Part shown: in pieces, positions 42,834 through 52,639 of the stretch
Layout of the letters: each line of letters starts with the position of its first letter
Position numbering within the stretch: the first letter of the stretch is position 1
From: Polyangia bacterium
Lineage (GTDB): Bacteria; Myxococcota_A; Polyangia; Nannocystales; Nannocystaceae
Assembly: GCA_030430565.1 (NCBI GenBank)
Contig: JAUIKS010000030.1
Location: 62,001-126,000, forward strand
Length of the DNA stretch: 64,000 nucleotides
Direction: 5' to 3'
The notes under the pieces: model-generated
What the model saw: the letters and a program-made list of their open reading frames with translations, nothing else
What the model was told of the DNA's origin: nothing
Database searches by the model: none
Position numbers and translations under genes: made by a program

Positions 42834-44780
42834 GTGCCAGTCCGCGCGCGATGCCTCGAGTTGACGCTGCTCGCCGGCGCGCTGGCGGCCTGCACCCAGA
42901 GCCCGAGCCCTCCGGCCTCGTCGGAGCGTCAGCCCTCGACGAACCCCCGGGCCACGCCGCCGCCGCGCGGACGCTTCGTCGAGCTCGCGCTCACGCAGCG
43001 CTGGGGCTGCGCGCGTGACGATCGCGGCGGCGTCTGGTGCTGGGGCGACGACCCCTTCACGGCCCACGGCCTGCGTCCTCAGCCCGAGGGTCACGTCCCC
43101 GCGCTCACGGCGACGCGCGTCGAGCTGCCCGCGCCCGCCCGCTCGATCTCGGCGGGCTTCGGCGTGTGCGCGACCTTCGACGAGCTCCCGGCGCGCTGCT
43201 GGCGTGGAGGGACCGCGGACGCGCCGAGCGAGGCGCACACGCGGCCGAGCAAGGCGACGCGCGTGTACCCTGGCACCGAGGGCGCGGTCGAGCTCGCCAC
43301 GGCGCCGGAGCTGGCTTGTTGGCGGCGGTCGGACGGCGTCGGCAGCTGCGTCGCGGACAAGGGGCCGAGCGGACCCGCCGAGGACGCCAAGCGCGTTGAC
43401 TTCGACGACGGCGTCGACCTCTTGGCGCAGCAGTGGAGCGTCTGCGCGCTGCTGCGCGGCGGCGTCCGGCGCTGCTACACCCGCGGGCGCTCGGACCTCG
43501 AGCGCAGCTTCCACCTCTGGGGTCCCGATCTCGACGACGCGACGCGCATCACCGAGGGCGTCGGCGTTGAGGGCAAGTGCTTTTTGCGCAACGACGCGAC
43601 GGTCGTGTGCAGCGACGGCGGCGTGCTGTCCCGGCTCGACCTCGAGGCGCCCGCGGCCGACCTCGACGGCAGCGGCGACCACGGCTGCGTCGCGCTCGTG
43701 AGCGGCGGCGTGCAGTGCTGGGGCCTCAACGATCACGGCGAGCTCGGCCTCGGCGACACGCAGACCCACAAAGGCGCCCCGCGCGTCCCGGGCCTCGAGG
43801 ACGTCGTGACCGTCGCCGTCGCGCGGGAGCGCTCCTGCGCCGCGAGCGAGCGCGCGATCAAGTGCTGGGGAGACCTCGGCCCGACGCCCGCGCTCGAGGC
43901 GATCCAGCTCTTCGAGCTCGACGCGCGCTCGATCCACGCGCGCGTCGCCACGACCTGCGCCGAAGACCAGGAAGGAACGCTGTGGTGCTGGGGCGATCCG
44001 ATGCGCGGCGGCGTGCTCGGCCAGGCGACGCCGCGACGCCTGTCGCCCCAGCCGGACGTCGGGGCGATCGTCGAGATGTCGGGGAGCGGCCGCAGCCCGT
44101 GCTTCACCGACGCCGCGGGGAAGATGGCCTGCGGCGCGCTCTCGAGCCCAGAGCCCCCTGACGCGCCCGCCCGCTTCACGCCCGAGCGCCACGCCCCCGC
44201 GACTCGCTCGTACTGGCCCGACCGACACCACCCGTGCCGCCTCGAGGGCCTCGGCGACGAGGCCCGCGTCACCTGCGACAACCTCGACGGGCTCCCGAAG
44301 CTCGTCGCGCCGACGCGCCTCGTGAAGCCCGACCGACGCACCTGCGCGCTGCACAGGGGCGGCGAGGTGATCTGCTGGACCCTCGACCGAGCGACCGGGC
44401 GAGCGCGCCAGATCGAGTTCTTCCCCGAGCTACATGACGTGGTCGACGTGACGGAGCACTGCGCGCTGCGTCGCGCCGGCCAGGCCATCTGCTACCACGA
44501 CAACGCCCTCGCGGAGGACGCCGTCGAGATCGCCGAGGACTACGGGATCATCTGTATACGCCACCGGGACGGCGCCGTGTCATGCACCTTCGGCGAGCTG
44601 CCGATGACGAAGATCCCGCTCCCGAGCGCGGCCCGTGACATCACCGTCGGAGGCGCCTTCGCCTGCGCCGCCCTCGAGAGCAATCAGATCGCGTGCTGGG
44701 GCTGGGAGACCACCGGCAAGGTAGGGGCGCCCGACCACGTAAAGACCTCGCCGGTCGCGATCGAGATTCTCGAGGGCTGA
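42834..44780 (+). CDS. Secreted lipoprotein with RCC1-like repeats
   Basis: A 648-residue lipoprotein: signal peptide ending GALAAC, Pro/Ser linker, then about ten RCC1/BLIP-II-type repeats with the characteristic C-W-G element and paired Cys (DDRGGVWCWGDDPF, SGGVQCWGLNDHGELGLGD, SNQIACWGWETTGKVG). The repeats should form one or more seven-bladed propellers with disulfides outside the cell membrane; the middle repeats are degenerate. The GTG at 42834 was preferred because TACAGT (42822-42827) ends 6 nt before it. The alternative is ATG at 42792, which overlaps the previous stop and would lengthen the n-region by 14 residues. Function unknown, probably binding. Confidence 0.82.
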   Translation: MPVRARCLELTLLAGALAACTQSPSPPASSERQPSTNPRATPPPRGRFVELALTQRWGCARDDRGGVWCWGDDPFTAHGLRPQPEGHVPALTATRVELPAPARSISAGFGVCATFDELPARCWRGGTADAPSEAHTRPSKATRVYPGTEGAVELATAPELACWRRSDGVGSCVADKGPSGPAEDAKRVDFDDGVDLLAQQWSVCALLRGGVRRCYTRGRSDLERSFHLWGPDLDDATRITEGVGVEGKCFLRNDATVVCSDGGVLSRLDLEAPAADLDGSGDHGCVALVSGGVQCWGLNDHGELGLGDTQTHKGAPRVPGLEDVVTVAVARERSCAASERAIKCWGDLGPTPALEAIQLFELDARSIHARVATTCAEDQEGTLWCWGDPMRGGVLGQATPRRLSPQPDVGAIVEMSGSGRSPCFTDAAGKMACGALSSPEPPDAPARFTPERHAPATRSYWPDRHHPCRLEGLGDEARVTCDNLDGLPKLVAPTRLVKPDRRTCALHRGGEVICWTLDRATGRARQIEFFPELHDVVDVTEHCALRRAGQAICYHDNALAEDAVEIAEDYGIICIRHRDGAVSCTFGELPMTKIPLPSAARDITVGGAFACAALESNQIACWGWETTGKVGAPDHVKTSPVAIEILEG

Positions 44781-44975
44781 CCGCTCCGCTCGCGTGCCTG
44801 CGCGCCGCAGGCCTCCGAAACCGAGAGCCCGACCGACGCCCGAACGCTGTCGGGGCTACCGCACGCGGTCGACCTCCAAAAGACCTCCGAAAGACCTCCG
44901 AAAGACCTCCGAAAGACCTCCGAAAGACCTCCGCACGCTCGCATCTCGATCGACGAGGCGAGGTACTCTCGTTCA
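44781..44975. repeat. Intergenic 11-bp tandem repeats
   Basis: From about 44,871 to 44,933 the unit GACCTCCGAAA is repeated about six times (the first copy reads CAAAA). It lies between the RCC1-like lipoprotein and the CoA ligase genes, ending about 30 bp before the TACTCT box of the ligase. The array is shorter and more regular than a CRISPR and has no spacers. Confidence 0.85.
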
Positions 44976-46553
44976 ATGTCCTCCGTCGCCGCGCTCGACT
45001 TCGCCGACTCCTACAACGCCGCCGCGGATCTCCTGACCCGCAACCTCACGCCCGCGCGCGCCGACCGAGTCGCGTTCATCGACCGCGACGGAGCCCACAC
45101 CTACGCCGAGCTCGATGAGCGCAGCGCTCGCTTCGCCGCGGTCCTGCGTCAGCTCGGGGTCGAGCCCGAGCAGCGCGTCGCGCTCTGCCTCACCGACACC
45201 TTCGACTTCCCGACCTGCTTCCTCGGCGCGATCCGGGCGGGCGTGATCCCGATCCCGCTCAACACGCGGCTGACCGCCAAAGACTACGCCTACATCCTCG
45301 CCGACAGCCGCGCCCGCGCGCTCGTGGTCTCCGCCGCGCTCCTCCCCCAATTCACGCCGCACCGACGCGCCCACCCGCAGCTGCGCAGCGTCGTCGTCGC
45401 CGGCGAGCCTGGGCCCGCCGACGCGACCCCGCGCCTCTCCAGCCTGCTCGACGCCGTGACCCCCGCGCGCGAGTTCGCCGACACCCGGCGCGACGAGCCG
45501 TGCTTCTGGCTCTACACCTCCGGCACCACCGGCGCCCCCAAGGGTGTCGTGCATCTCCACGGGCACCTGCTCGAGACCTCGCGGCGCTACGCCCAGCCGA
45601 TCCTCGGGCTGCGCGCCGGCGACGTCGTGTTCTCGGCCGCCAAGCTGTTCTTCGCCTACGGCCTCGGCAACGCGCTCACCTTCCCGATGGCCGTCGGCGC
45701 GACCGCCGTGCTGCTCGAAGGGCCACCCAGACCCGAGAGCGTCAGCGCGATCCTCAAGCGGCGCCAGCCCACCATCTTCTACGGCGTCCCGACCCTGTTC
45801 GGCATGCTGCTCGCGCACGACGAGCTGCTGCCCCCCAAGGGCGCGCACCGGCTTCGCCTGTGCACCTCCGCCGGCGAGGCGCTGCCGCCCGAGCTGCTCC
45901 GGCGCTGGCGCGCGCGCGTGGGCGTCGACATCCTCGACGGCCTCGGCACCACCGAGGCGCTGCACATCTTCATCAGCAACCGCGCCGGCGAGGTCCGCCC
46001 CGGCTCCTCCGGGCGACCCGTCGACGGCTACGAGACCCGGCTGCTGCGGGAGGACGGGCAGCTCGCGCCCGTCGGCGAGCTCGGCACCCTCGAGGTGCGC
46101 GGCCCGTCGACCGCGCTGATGTACTGGAACCTGCGCGAGCGCAGCAAGCAGACCTTCCGCGGCCCCTGGCTGCGCACCGGCGACAAGTACCGCGCCGACG
46201 AGGATGGATACCTGTACTACGGCGGCCGCGCCGACGACCTGCTCAAGGTCGGCGGCCTCTGGGTCTCGCCCTTCGAAGTCGAGAGCGCGCTGCTCCAGCA
46301 CGACGCCGTGCTCGAGAGCGCGGTCGTCGGCCACGCCGACCACGACGGCCTGATCAAGCCGCGCGCCTTCGTGGTCCTTCAGCCAGGTCGCGCCGACGAG
46401 CCCGCGCGCGACGGGCTCGCGCGCGAGCTCATCGACTTCGTCCGCGACCAGCTCGCCGACTTCAAGCGCCCGCGCTGGGTCGAGTTCGTGGACGCGCTCC
46501 CCAAGACCGCGACCGGGAAGATCCAGCGCTACAAGCTGCGCGAGTCGAGCTAG
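44976..46553 (+). CDS. Benzoate-CoA ligase family acyl-CoA synthetase
   Basis: A 525-residue ANL-superfamily enzyme that activates a carboxylic acid with ATP and transfers it to CoA. Motifs: A3 YTSGTTGAPKG, A5 DGLGTTEAL, A7 LRTGDKY, A8 GGRADDLLKVGGLWVSP and A10 Lys in PKTATGKIQRYKLR. The segment KLFFAYGLGNALTFPMAVGATAVLL is typical of the benzoate-CoA ligase branch (4-hydroxybenzoate and related aromatic acids). No ring-degradation genes adjoin, so it may serve a biosynthetic starter-unit role or degradation encoded elsewhere. TACTCT (44964-44969) ends 6 nt before the ATG. Convergent with the Coa1-like gene. Confidence 0.88.
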   Translation: MSSVAALDFADSYNAAADLLTRNLTPARADRVAFIDRDGAHTYAELDERSARFAAVLRQLGVEPEQRVALCLTDTFDFPTCFLGAIRAGVIPIPLNTRLTAKDYAYILADSRARALVVSAALLPQFTPHRRAHPQLRSVVVAGEPGPADATPRLSSLLDAVTPAREFADTRRDEPCFWLYTSGTTGAPKGVVHLHGHLLETSRRYAQPILGLRAGDVVFSAAKLFFAYGLGNALTFPMAVGATAVLLEGPPRPESVSAILKRRQPTIFYGVPTLFGMLLAHDELLPPKGAHRLRLCTSAGEALPPELLRRWRARVGVDILDGLGTTEALHIFISNRAGEVRPGSSGRPVDGYETRLLREDGQLAPVGELGTLEVRGPSTALMYWNLRERSKQTFRGPWLRTGDKYRADEDGYLYYGGRADDLLKVGGLWVSPFEVESALLQHDAVLESAVVGHADHDGLIKPRAFVVLQPGRADEPARDGLARELIDFVRDQLADFKRPRWVEFVDALPKTATGKIQRYKLRESS

Positions 46554-46562
46554 CCCGAGCGA

Positions 46563-46611
46563 CCCCCCATCGCGCCACGTCTCGACGCGAGACCGGCACG
46601 GGAGTGGGGGG
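46563..46611. terminator. Nested hairpin between convergent genes
   Basis: An outer perfect pair CCCCCCA (46563-46569) with TGGGGGG (46605-46611) encloses an inner perfect hairpin GTCTCG-ACG-CGAGAC (46579-46593). It lies exactly in the 58-bp gap between convergent stop codons, so a bidirectional terminator is likely although no T-tract is present. Confidence 0.5.
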
Positions 46612-47055
46612 CTAGGGCTGCGCCGCCGTCGCCGACTCGCAGGGGATCACCGAGTATTCACGAAAGCCCACGGTCAAGCTCGCGTACTCGTAGACCCACG
46701 GCTCCCCCTCGCCCTCCGAGCGCGCCTCCCACTCCAGCGTCCCGCGCCGCGCGCTCCCCACCATCGGGATCGCGAAGCGCGAGTATTTGCTGCCCGAGCT
46801 GCTCCAGCTCAGGCGCCCCTCCCCGACCCAGTACGCGCGCCGCGCCGGCGAGCCGAGCGCCTCGATCGCCGCCGGGCAGCGCTCGAGCTCGCCCAGCACG
46901 TGGTCGGCGACGCCGTACCTGTGCGGCAAGCGATATCCCCAGCGCGCCATGGGGACGAGCAGCGCGACGACGAGCAGGCCGGCGACGATGATCAAGAGCG
47001 GGCGCGCGCGTGCGAACACGATCTCTAGTCTACCGCGCCGGCGCCGCGCGAGCAC
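46612..47055 (-). CDS. Coa1/Tim21-like single-pass membrane protein
   Basis: A 147-residue protein with one N-terminal membrane helix (about residues 18-38) and a C-terminal domain like the bacterial members of the cytochrome oxidase assembly factor Coa1 family: a helix with VADHVLGELERCPAAIEALG, then strands around IPMVGSARRGTLEWEARSEG and SLTVGFREYSVIPC. In mitochondria Coa1 helps assemble complex IV; bacterial versions have no proven role. The GTG at 47055 has AGGAG 5 nt upstream, while an in-frame TTG at 47076 has no ribosome site. Moderate confidence in the family. Confidence 0.7.
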   Translation of the reverse strand: MLARRRRGRLEIVFARARPLLIIVAGLLVVALLVPMARWGYRLPHRYGVADHVLGELERCPAAIEALGSPARRAYWVGEGRLSWSSSGSKYSRFAIPMVGSARRGTLEWEARSEGEGEPWVYEYASLTVGFREYSVIPCESATAAQP

Positions 47056-47102
47056 GCGTTCTCCTGAAGAAGACAATAGGACAGGTTTCTAGGGTCCTGC
47101 CC

Positions 47103-47885
47103 TTAAAGCCCGATGCGAACGCCCATGTCCCGGCACTTCTTCCGCACGCGCTTGCGCGCCTCCTTCGGCAGCGCCTTGCTCGCCGACTTCGCGCGCGCCT
47201 TGTTGCCCAGCTTGCACGCCGCGAGCACCTTGAGCTCGAGGGCCTCCGGGTTCGGCTGCCGCGAGTGGCTCATGTTGGCGAGCTTGTAGGCGCGCGCCGC
47301 GTCGCCCTTGGCGTACGCCTTTTTGGCCTCCTCGAGCAGCTCCTCGGGCGTCATGTTGTCTTCGGGCGAGGGCTTGCGCTTACTCGACGAGCCCGCGCTC
47401 GAGCCGTTCCCCGAGGCCCCGCCGTCACCGTCGTCCGCGTCGACGATCGCGTCCTCGTCCGGATCCTCATCGGTGTCCGACGTGTCGTCGTCGTCGTCGC
47501 CATCCCCACCGTCGTCTCCGCCGTCCTCGCCGTCCTCGTCCTCGCCGTCTCCGCCGTCCTCGCCGTCCTCGTCGCCGCCTCCGCCGTCTTCGTCGCCGCC
47601 TCCGTCGCCGCCGCCTTCACCGCCCGCGCCGGCCGAGCCCGCGTCGTCATCACCATCACCGCCGCCCTGGACATCGCCGGTGCCGCTCGTCTCATCGACC
47701 GCCGCCGCCAGCTCCGTCTCTTCATCCTCGCTGACCTCGCCGCCGCGTGTGCTCCAGACGATCCCGAAGATCACGAGCGCGGCCACAGCCAGCCCGCCGT
47801 ACAGCAACGTCTTGGAGGTGCTCGCGCCACCCGACGGAGCGGGTGACGGCGGAGAGGAGGGCGGCGGAGGAGCGGGAGTTGTCAT
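47103..47885 (-). CDS. Single-pass membrane protein with acidic repeat and C-terminal helical domain
   Basis: A 260-residue protein: a Pro/Ser-rich start, one membrane helix (about residues 25-43, TLLYGGLAVAALVIFGIV), a 110-residue segment almost wholly Gly, Asp and Glu, a Ser-rich hinge, then a basic helical C-terminal domain of about 75 residues with a TPR-like pair (EELLEEAKKAYAKGDAARAYKLA ... ALELKVLAACKLGNKARAKSA). The acidic stretch is probably periplasmic and disordered, with the basic domain beyond it; an electrostatic contact between the two is possible. The ATG at 47885 was chosen because upstream sequence is Arg-rich and not protein-like. No family recognised. Confidence 0.65.
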   Translation of the reverse strand: MTTPAPPPPSSPPSPAPSGGASTSKTLLYGGLAVAALVIFGIVWSTRGGEVSEDEETELAAAVDETSGTGDVQGGGDGDDDAGSAGAGGEGGGDGGGDEDGGGGDEDGEDGGDGEDEDGEDGGDDGGDGDDDDDTSDTDEDPDEDAIVDADDGDGGASGNGSSAGSSSKRKPSPEDNMTPEELLEEAKKAYAKGDAARAYKLANMSHSRQPNPEALELKVLAACKLGNKARAKSASKALPKEARKRVRKKCRDMGVRIGL

Positions 47886-48240
47886 CGCGCACGTGCATGG
47901 TGCCTGGATTCGGCGAGCGAAGAAAGTCGACGCCCGCCGGGACCCAGCGCCTCGGAACTCGCTCGCGGCCGACGTTCTACGGTCTGTCAGCGGCGCCACG
48001 GCCCACGCGAACGCTCGCTCGCGCTCGCCCACCCGGCGCTCCGTACGTCAACGACCGAGGGACGCGAGCGTTCGCGCGGTCGGCTCCCCAGCCGCGCCGA
48101 GCGAGCGCGACCGAGTCATCACGCGTCGGCGATCAGCCCCTCACTCTCGTGAAGCTGAAAAACCCGTGTAACGAATCGCGTGCCCGGGTCCCGTAGAGAT
48201 GTACGCCGGAGAGGACCGGCCCACACGAGGATTCACCGCC
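47886..48240. other. 355-bp divergent intergenic region
   Basis: It lies between the acidic membrane protein (minus) and the acidic lipoprotein (plus). No gene is credible. I recognise only a weak ribosome site (GAGGA) near 48228 for the lipoprotein; no promoter stands out. Confidence 0.4.
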
Positions 48241-48690
48241 ATGACCACGCTCGCTAAACTGATCACGCTCCCCACCGCTCTCGTACTCGCGCTCGGCTTC
48301 TCCCTGACCGGCTGTGATGTGCCCACGGACGAAGAGCTTCGCTCCGGCGACGCCGAGTTCTCCGAGGAGAACGCGGCGGACGACGAAGGCGCCGACGAGT
48401 GCGTTTGTGACGAGGACGACGAGGACGACGAGGACGAGGACGACGCCGACAACGACGACGAGGACGACGAGGACGCCGACGACGAGGACGACTGCGGCTG
48501 CGACGACGAGGACGACGACGAGGACGACGAGGACGAGGAGGAGGAGGACGACGAGGACGAGGAGGAGGAGGAGGACGAGGAGGAGGAGGAGGACGACGAC
48601 GACGACGACTGCGGTTGCGACGACGACGACGACGAGGACGACGAGGACGACGAGGACGACGACGACAACGACGACGACGACGCCGAGTAG
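48241..48690 (+). CDS. Extremely acidic small lipoprotein with CxC motifs
   Basis: A 149-residue protein. Residues 1-25 are a lipoprotein signal ending FSLTGC; residues 26-50 are ordinary; the last 95 or so are almost only Asp and Glu, interrupted by three CxC motifs (ECVCDED, DCGCDDE, DCGCDDD), a few Ala and Asn, and ending DDDDDAE. The net charge must be below -80. It has no globular core, so it is probably a disordered surface polyanion that could bind Ca2+, other cations or basic proteins; CxC pairs may bind soft metals or form disulfides. ATG at 48241 gives the best signal peptide. The Ser-rich frames on the other strand are shadows of the GAC repeats. Confidence 0.75.
   Translation: MTTLAKLITLPTALVLALGFSLTGCDVPTDEELRSGDAEFSEENAADDEGADECVCDEDDEDDEDEDDADNDDEDDEDADDEDDCGCDDEDDDEDDEDEEEEDDEDEEEEEDEEEEEDDDDDDCGCDDDDDEDDEDDEDDDDNDDDDAE
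48409..48690. repeat. GAC/GAG trinucleotide-repeat tract
   Basis: About 280 bp of near-perfect GAC and GAG triplets encode the Asp/Glu tail of the acidic lipoprotein. Mixed GAC/GAG order and TGC/TGT interruptions show selection on the protein; slippage would preserve frame. Confidence 0.9.
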
Positions 48691-48856
48691 CAGCGGCTCT
48701 CCCGCTCGCGACCCCGCGCCTGCGGGCGAGTTCGCTCCGAGCTCCGCGCGCAGGCGCACGCTTCAGCCAACCTGCGCGAAGATGCACGTGCATCTTTGCG
48801 CAGGTTCTCCGTCTGCCGCGCGCCGGCGGGCTACACTGCCCCCGTAGGGGGTACGC

Positions 48857-49894
48857 GTGGCGAAGAAGGCGGCGAAGAAGAGAACCGCGTCCAAGAAAAC
48901 GGCCGCGAAGAAGAAAACCGCGTCCAAGAAAAAGGCCGCGACAAAGAAGCGCGCGACCAAGAAGCGCGCCAAGCAGACGATCGAGATCGACGGGCGCACC
49001 GTCGAGCTCTCTAGTCAGAGCGCGACGATGTTCCCGGACGACGGGCTCACGAAGGGCGACCTGGTCAGCTACTACCGCGACATCGCCGAGCTCATGCTGC
49101 CCCACGTCCGCGAGCGCCCGCTCACCGTCCAGCGCTTCTCGAAGGGGATCGGCAGCCGCGGCTTCTTGCAGAAGCAGGCCAGCGATCACTACCCCGCCTG
49201 GATCCCGCGCGCGCACGTCCCCAGCAAGACCGGCCGCGGCAGCGGGGTCGACCACGCCGTCTGCAACGAGCCCGCGGCGCTCGTCTACCTCGCCAACCAG
49301 CGCTGCGTCACCTTCCACGTCAGCTCGACGCGCGCCGACATGCTCGAGCACCCGGACCAGGTGATCTTCGACTTCGATCCGACGGACGCCAGCCCCGCCT
49401 CGTTCGAGCGCGTGCGCCAGGGCGCCGGCATGATCGGCGAGCTGCTCGACGAGCTGGGCCTCACCCCGTTCCTCAAGACCTCCGGCAGCCGCGGGCTCCA
49501 CGTCATCGCGCCGATCGAGCGCGACACCCAGGTCGACGACGTGCGCGCCTTCGCCCGCGCCGTCTGTGAGCTGATGGCGCAGCAGCAGCCGACGCTGTTC
49601 ACGACCGAGATGTCCAAGAAGGCGCGCGGCGACCGGGTGTTCCTCGACTACCTCCGCAACGGCTACGCGCAGACCGTCGTCGCCGCCTACACCGCGCGAC
49701 CGCTCGCGGGCGCGCCGGTCTCAACGCCGCTCACCTGGGACGAGCTCACGGCGCCGGACCTCCACGCCCAGCGCTACACGGTTAAGAACGTGCGGGAGCG
49801 GCTCGGGCGGATGACGTGCCCGTGGGCCGCTTTCTACGACCACGCCGTCAGCCTCGCCGGCCCCCGCGCCGCGCTCGCCAAGCGCACCGGCTGA
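48857..49894 (+). CDS. Stand-alone LigD-type primase-polymerase with histone-like tail
   Basis: A 345-residue protein. Residues 1-40 are a Lys/Ala/Thr repeat tail (AAKKRTASKKTAAKKK) like histone H1 and bacterial DNA-binding proteins. The rest is a LigD polymerase domain of the archaeo-eukaryotic primase superfamily: VQRFSKGIGSRGFLQKQ, the catalytic FDFDP (Asp172, Asp174), SGSRGLHV with His, and the third acid in RVFLDYLRN, followed by APVSTPLTWDEL. LigD-Pol fills gaps and adds ribonucleotides in nonhomologous end joining. No ligase or nuclease domain is fused and no Ku gene lies in the window. GTG at 48857 follows AGGGGG by 7 nt. It probably acts in end joining or gap filling with partners encoded elsewhere. 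Confidence 0.9.
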   Translation: MAKKAAKKRTASKKTAAKKKTASKKKAATKKRATKKRAKQTIEIDGRTVELSSQSATMFPDDGLTKGDLVSYYRDIAELMLPHVRERPLTVQRFSKGIGSRGFLQKQASDHYPAWIPRAHVPSKTGRGSGVDHAVCNEPAALVYLANQRCVTFHVSSTRADMLEHPDQVIFDFDPTDASPASFERVRQGAGMIGELLDELGLTPFLKTSGSRGLHVIAPIERDTQVDDVRAFARAVCELMAQQQPTLFTTEMSKKARGDRVFLDYLRNGYAQTVVAAYTARPLAGAPVSTPLTWDELTAPDLHAQRYTVKNVRERLGRMTCPWAAFYDHAVSLAGPRAALAKRTG

Positions 49895-49944
49895 GGCGCT
49901 TTGGCGTCGCGCCCGGGACCGGTACTCTCGGTGTAGGGACGTCG

Positions 49945-50589
49945 ATGCTCCGCCGCCGCAACCTCTCGCTCGCCGTCGCCGCGACGCTCGTGCTCCTCGC
50001 GGGCTGCGGCGGCGACGACGAAGCGCTCGAGACCGCCACGACGACCATCGCCGACGCCAGCGAGCCGCCGCTGGGGATGTCGAGCGGCTGCCCCGACAGC
50101 GAGCCCGCCTGCGGCGATCAGGGGCTTCGCTGCCCGTCCCCCGCGTCGGTCTGCGTCGGCGCGACGACGCCCGACTGCGGCGATGACTGCGACGTCGTGG
50201 ACACGCCCGAGGCGTTGCCCGAGCTCTGCGAGGAGCTCACGACCGACGCGCTCGCTACCCTCGACGTCGAGATGTGCGACGTCGAGGTGTGCGGCGGCGC
50301 GCTCGACCGGGACATCGTCCGGCGGATCATCCGCGCGCACATCGAGGAGCTCCGTCACTGCTACGGCGTGGGCGTCTGCACGGATCCCGCGCTCGAGGGC
50401 CGCGTGGTCCTGCAGCTCATGATCAACGGCGACGGCCTCGTGCCGTGGGCGACCGTCCAGTCCTCGACGCTCGGCGACGCGGACGCCGACAGCTGCGTCG
50501 TCGAGGCCGCCCTTCGCTGGAAGTTCCCCAAGCCGCGCGGCGGCAGCAGCGTGTTCGTCGGCGCCCCGCTCCTGCTCACGCGCGGCTAG
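49945..50589 (+). CDS. AgmX/PglI-type C-terminal domain lipoprotein
   Basis: A 214-residue lipoprotein. The signal peptide ends VLLAGC, a Cys-containing Thr/Ser/Pro linker follows, and the C-terminal 100 residues match the AgmX/PglI C-terminal domain found in myxobacterial gliding-motility proteins: LDRDIVRRIIRAHIEELRHCYGVGVC, GRVVLQLMINGDGLVPWATVQSSTLGDADADSCVVEAALRWKFPKPRGG. This domain is TonB-C-like. Full-length AgmX has several more domains, so this is a short relative. TACTCT (49922-49927) ends 17 nt before the ATG, leaving a short leader with AGGGA. A motility role is only suggested by family. Confidence 0.82.
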   Translation: MLRRRNLSLAVAATLVLLAGCGGDDEALETATTTIADASEPPLGMSSGCPDSEPACGDQGLRCPSPASVCVGATTPDCGDDCDVVDTPEALPELCEELTTDALATLDVEMCDVEVCGGALDRDIVRRIIRAHIEELRHCYGVGVCTDPALEGRVVLQLMINGDGLVPWATVQSSTLGDADADSCVVEAALRWKFPKPRGGSSVFVGAPLLLTRG

Positions 50590-50594
50590 AGGAC

Positions 50595-50610
50595 ATGTCT
50601 TTATCGACAT
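50595..50610 (+). promoter_or_regulatory. ATGTCT-TTAT-CGACAT dyad
   Basis: One mismatch from the recurrent dyad. It lies 6 bp after the stop of the AgmX-like gene and 100 bp upstream of the (GD)n lipoprotein gene, and is followed directly by AT-rich ATATCC, which could be part of a -10 element. Confidence 0.45.
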
Positions 50611-50709
50611 ATATCCGAAGCGGCCGGCAGGCCGCGTCAGCTTGCCCTATGGCGCCAGCCTCGACGCGCGACCTCGACCTCGATTCTGTGTCAGGCTCGC
50701 CGTGGATTC

Positions 50710-52029
<1,320 letters not shown>

Positions 52030-52048
52030 GCGACGGGCGGGCGCCGCC

Positions 52049-52639
52049 TCAGCGCTTGCCGCTGTTGTAGACCTCGCCGCCGAGCTCGACGTAGCGACGC
52101 AGCACCGCGCAGGCCTCGTCGCGCAGGAGCTCGCGCTCGACCTCGATCCCGCGGCCCTCGAGCCGGGCCGCCCAGTCCTCCGGGATCGGGCCCTCGTCGA
52201 AGCCGACGATGCGCTCGACGTCGTCGCCGGTCGTCGCCGAGACGACCCGCGAGAGCCCCGTCCAGAACAGCCCGCCCCAGCAGCTCACGCACATCTGCGA
52301 GCTGGTGTAGAGCGCCATGCGAGGGAGCCCCGCGCCGCCGAGGTCGTAGGTCTCGAGCGCGCGCTGGGCCAGCGTCCACGCGACCTGCTCGGCGTGGGCG
52401 CTGCTCATTCGCGTCTGGACCACGAGGTTGACCCCGACCGAGACGACCGCCCCGCTCTCGCGCTCGCAGACCACCGCGCCGAACGGCCCGCCGGTCCCGC
52501 GCTCGACGTGCTCACGCGCGAGCTGGATCGCCACGCGCACGCGCTCGCGCTCGCTGGCGATGATGTCGCCTGGCCGAACGACCGACGCGACCCACGGCGG
52601 GAGCTTGTAGGGCGTGCTGGGGAGCTGCGGGCTCGACAT
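52049..52639 (-). CDS. Cytidine/guanine-deaminase-like zinc deaminase
   Basis: A 196-residue cytoplasmic enzyme of the CDA/guanine deaminase superfamily. Zinc ligands are His82 in SAHAEQVA (with the catalytic Glu84) and Cys117/Cys120 in SQMCVSCWG; the usual Pro before the first Cys is Met here. The N-terminal half has ERVRVAIQLAREHVERGTGGPFGAVVCERESG, close to guanine deaminase and tRNA-adenosine-deaminase-like forms. The ATG at 52639 gives the expected length; upstream frame is not protein-like. The substrate is likely a purine or pyrimidine base or nucleoside; guanine deaminase is my best guess. Confidence 0.8.
   Translation of the reverse strand: MSSPQLPSTPYKLPPWVASVVRPGDIIASERERVRVAIQLAREHVERGTGGPFGAVVCERESGAVVSVGVNLVVQTRMSSAHAEQVAWTLAQRALETYDLGGAGLPRMALYTSSQMCVSCWGGLFWTGLSRVVSATTGDDVERIVGFDEGPIPEDWAARLEGRGIEVERELLRDEACAVLRRYVELGGEVYNSGKR

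Noticed and set aside
48133..48770. Poly-Ser and poly-Val open frames opposite the acidic lipoprotein
   Set aside because: They are the complement of GAC/GAG repeats. The plus frame has a signal peptide, lipobox and start; these do not.
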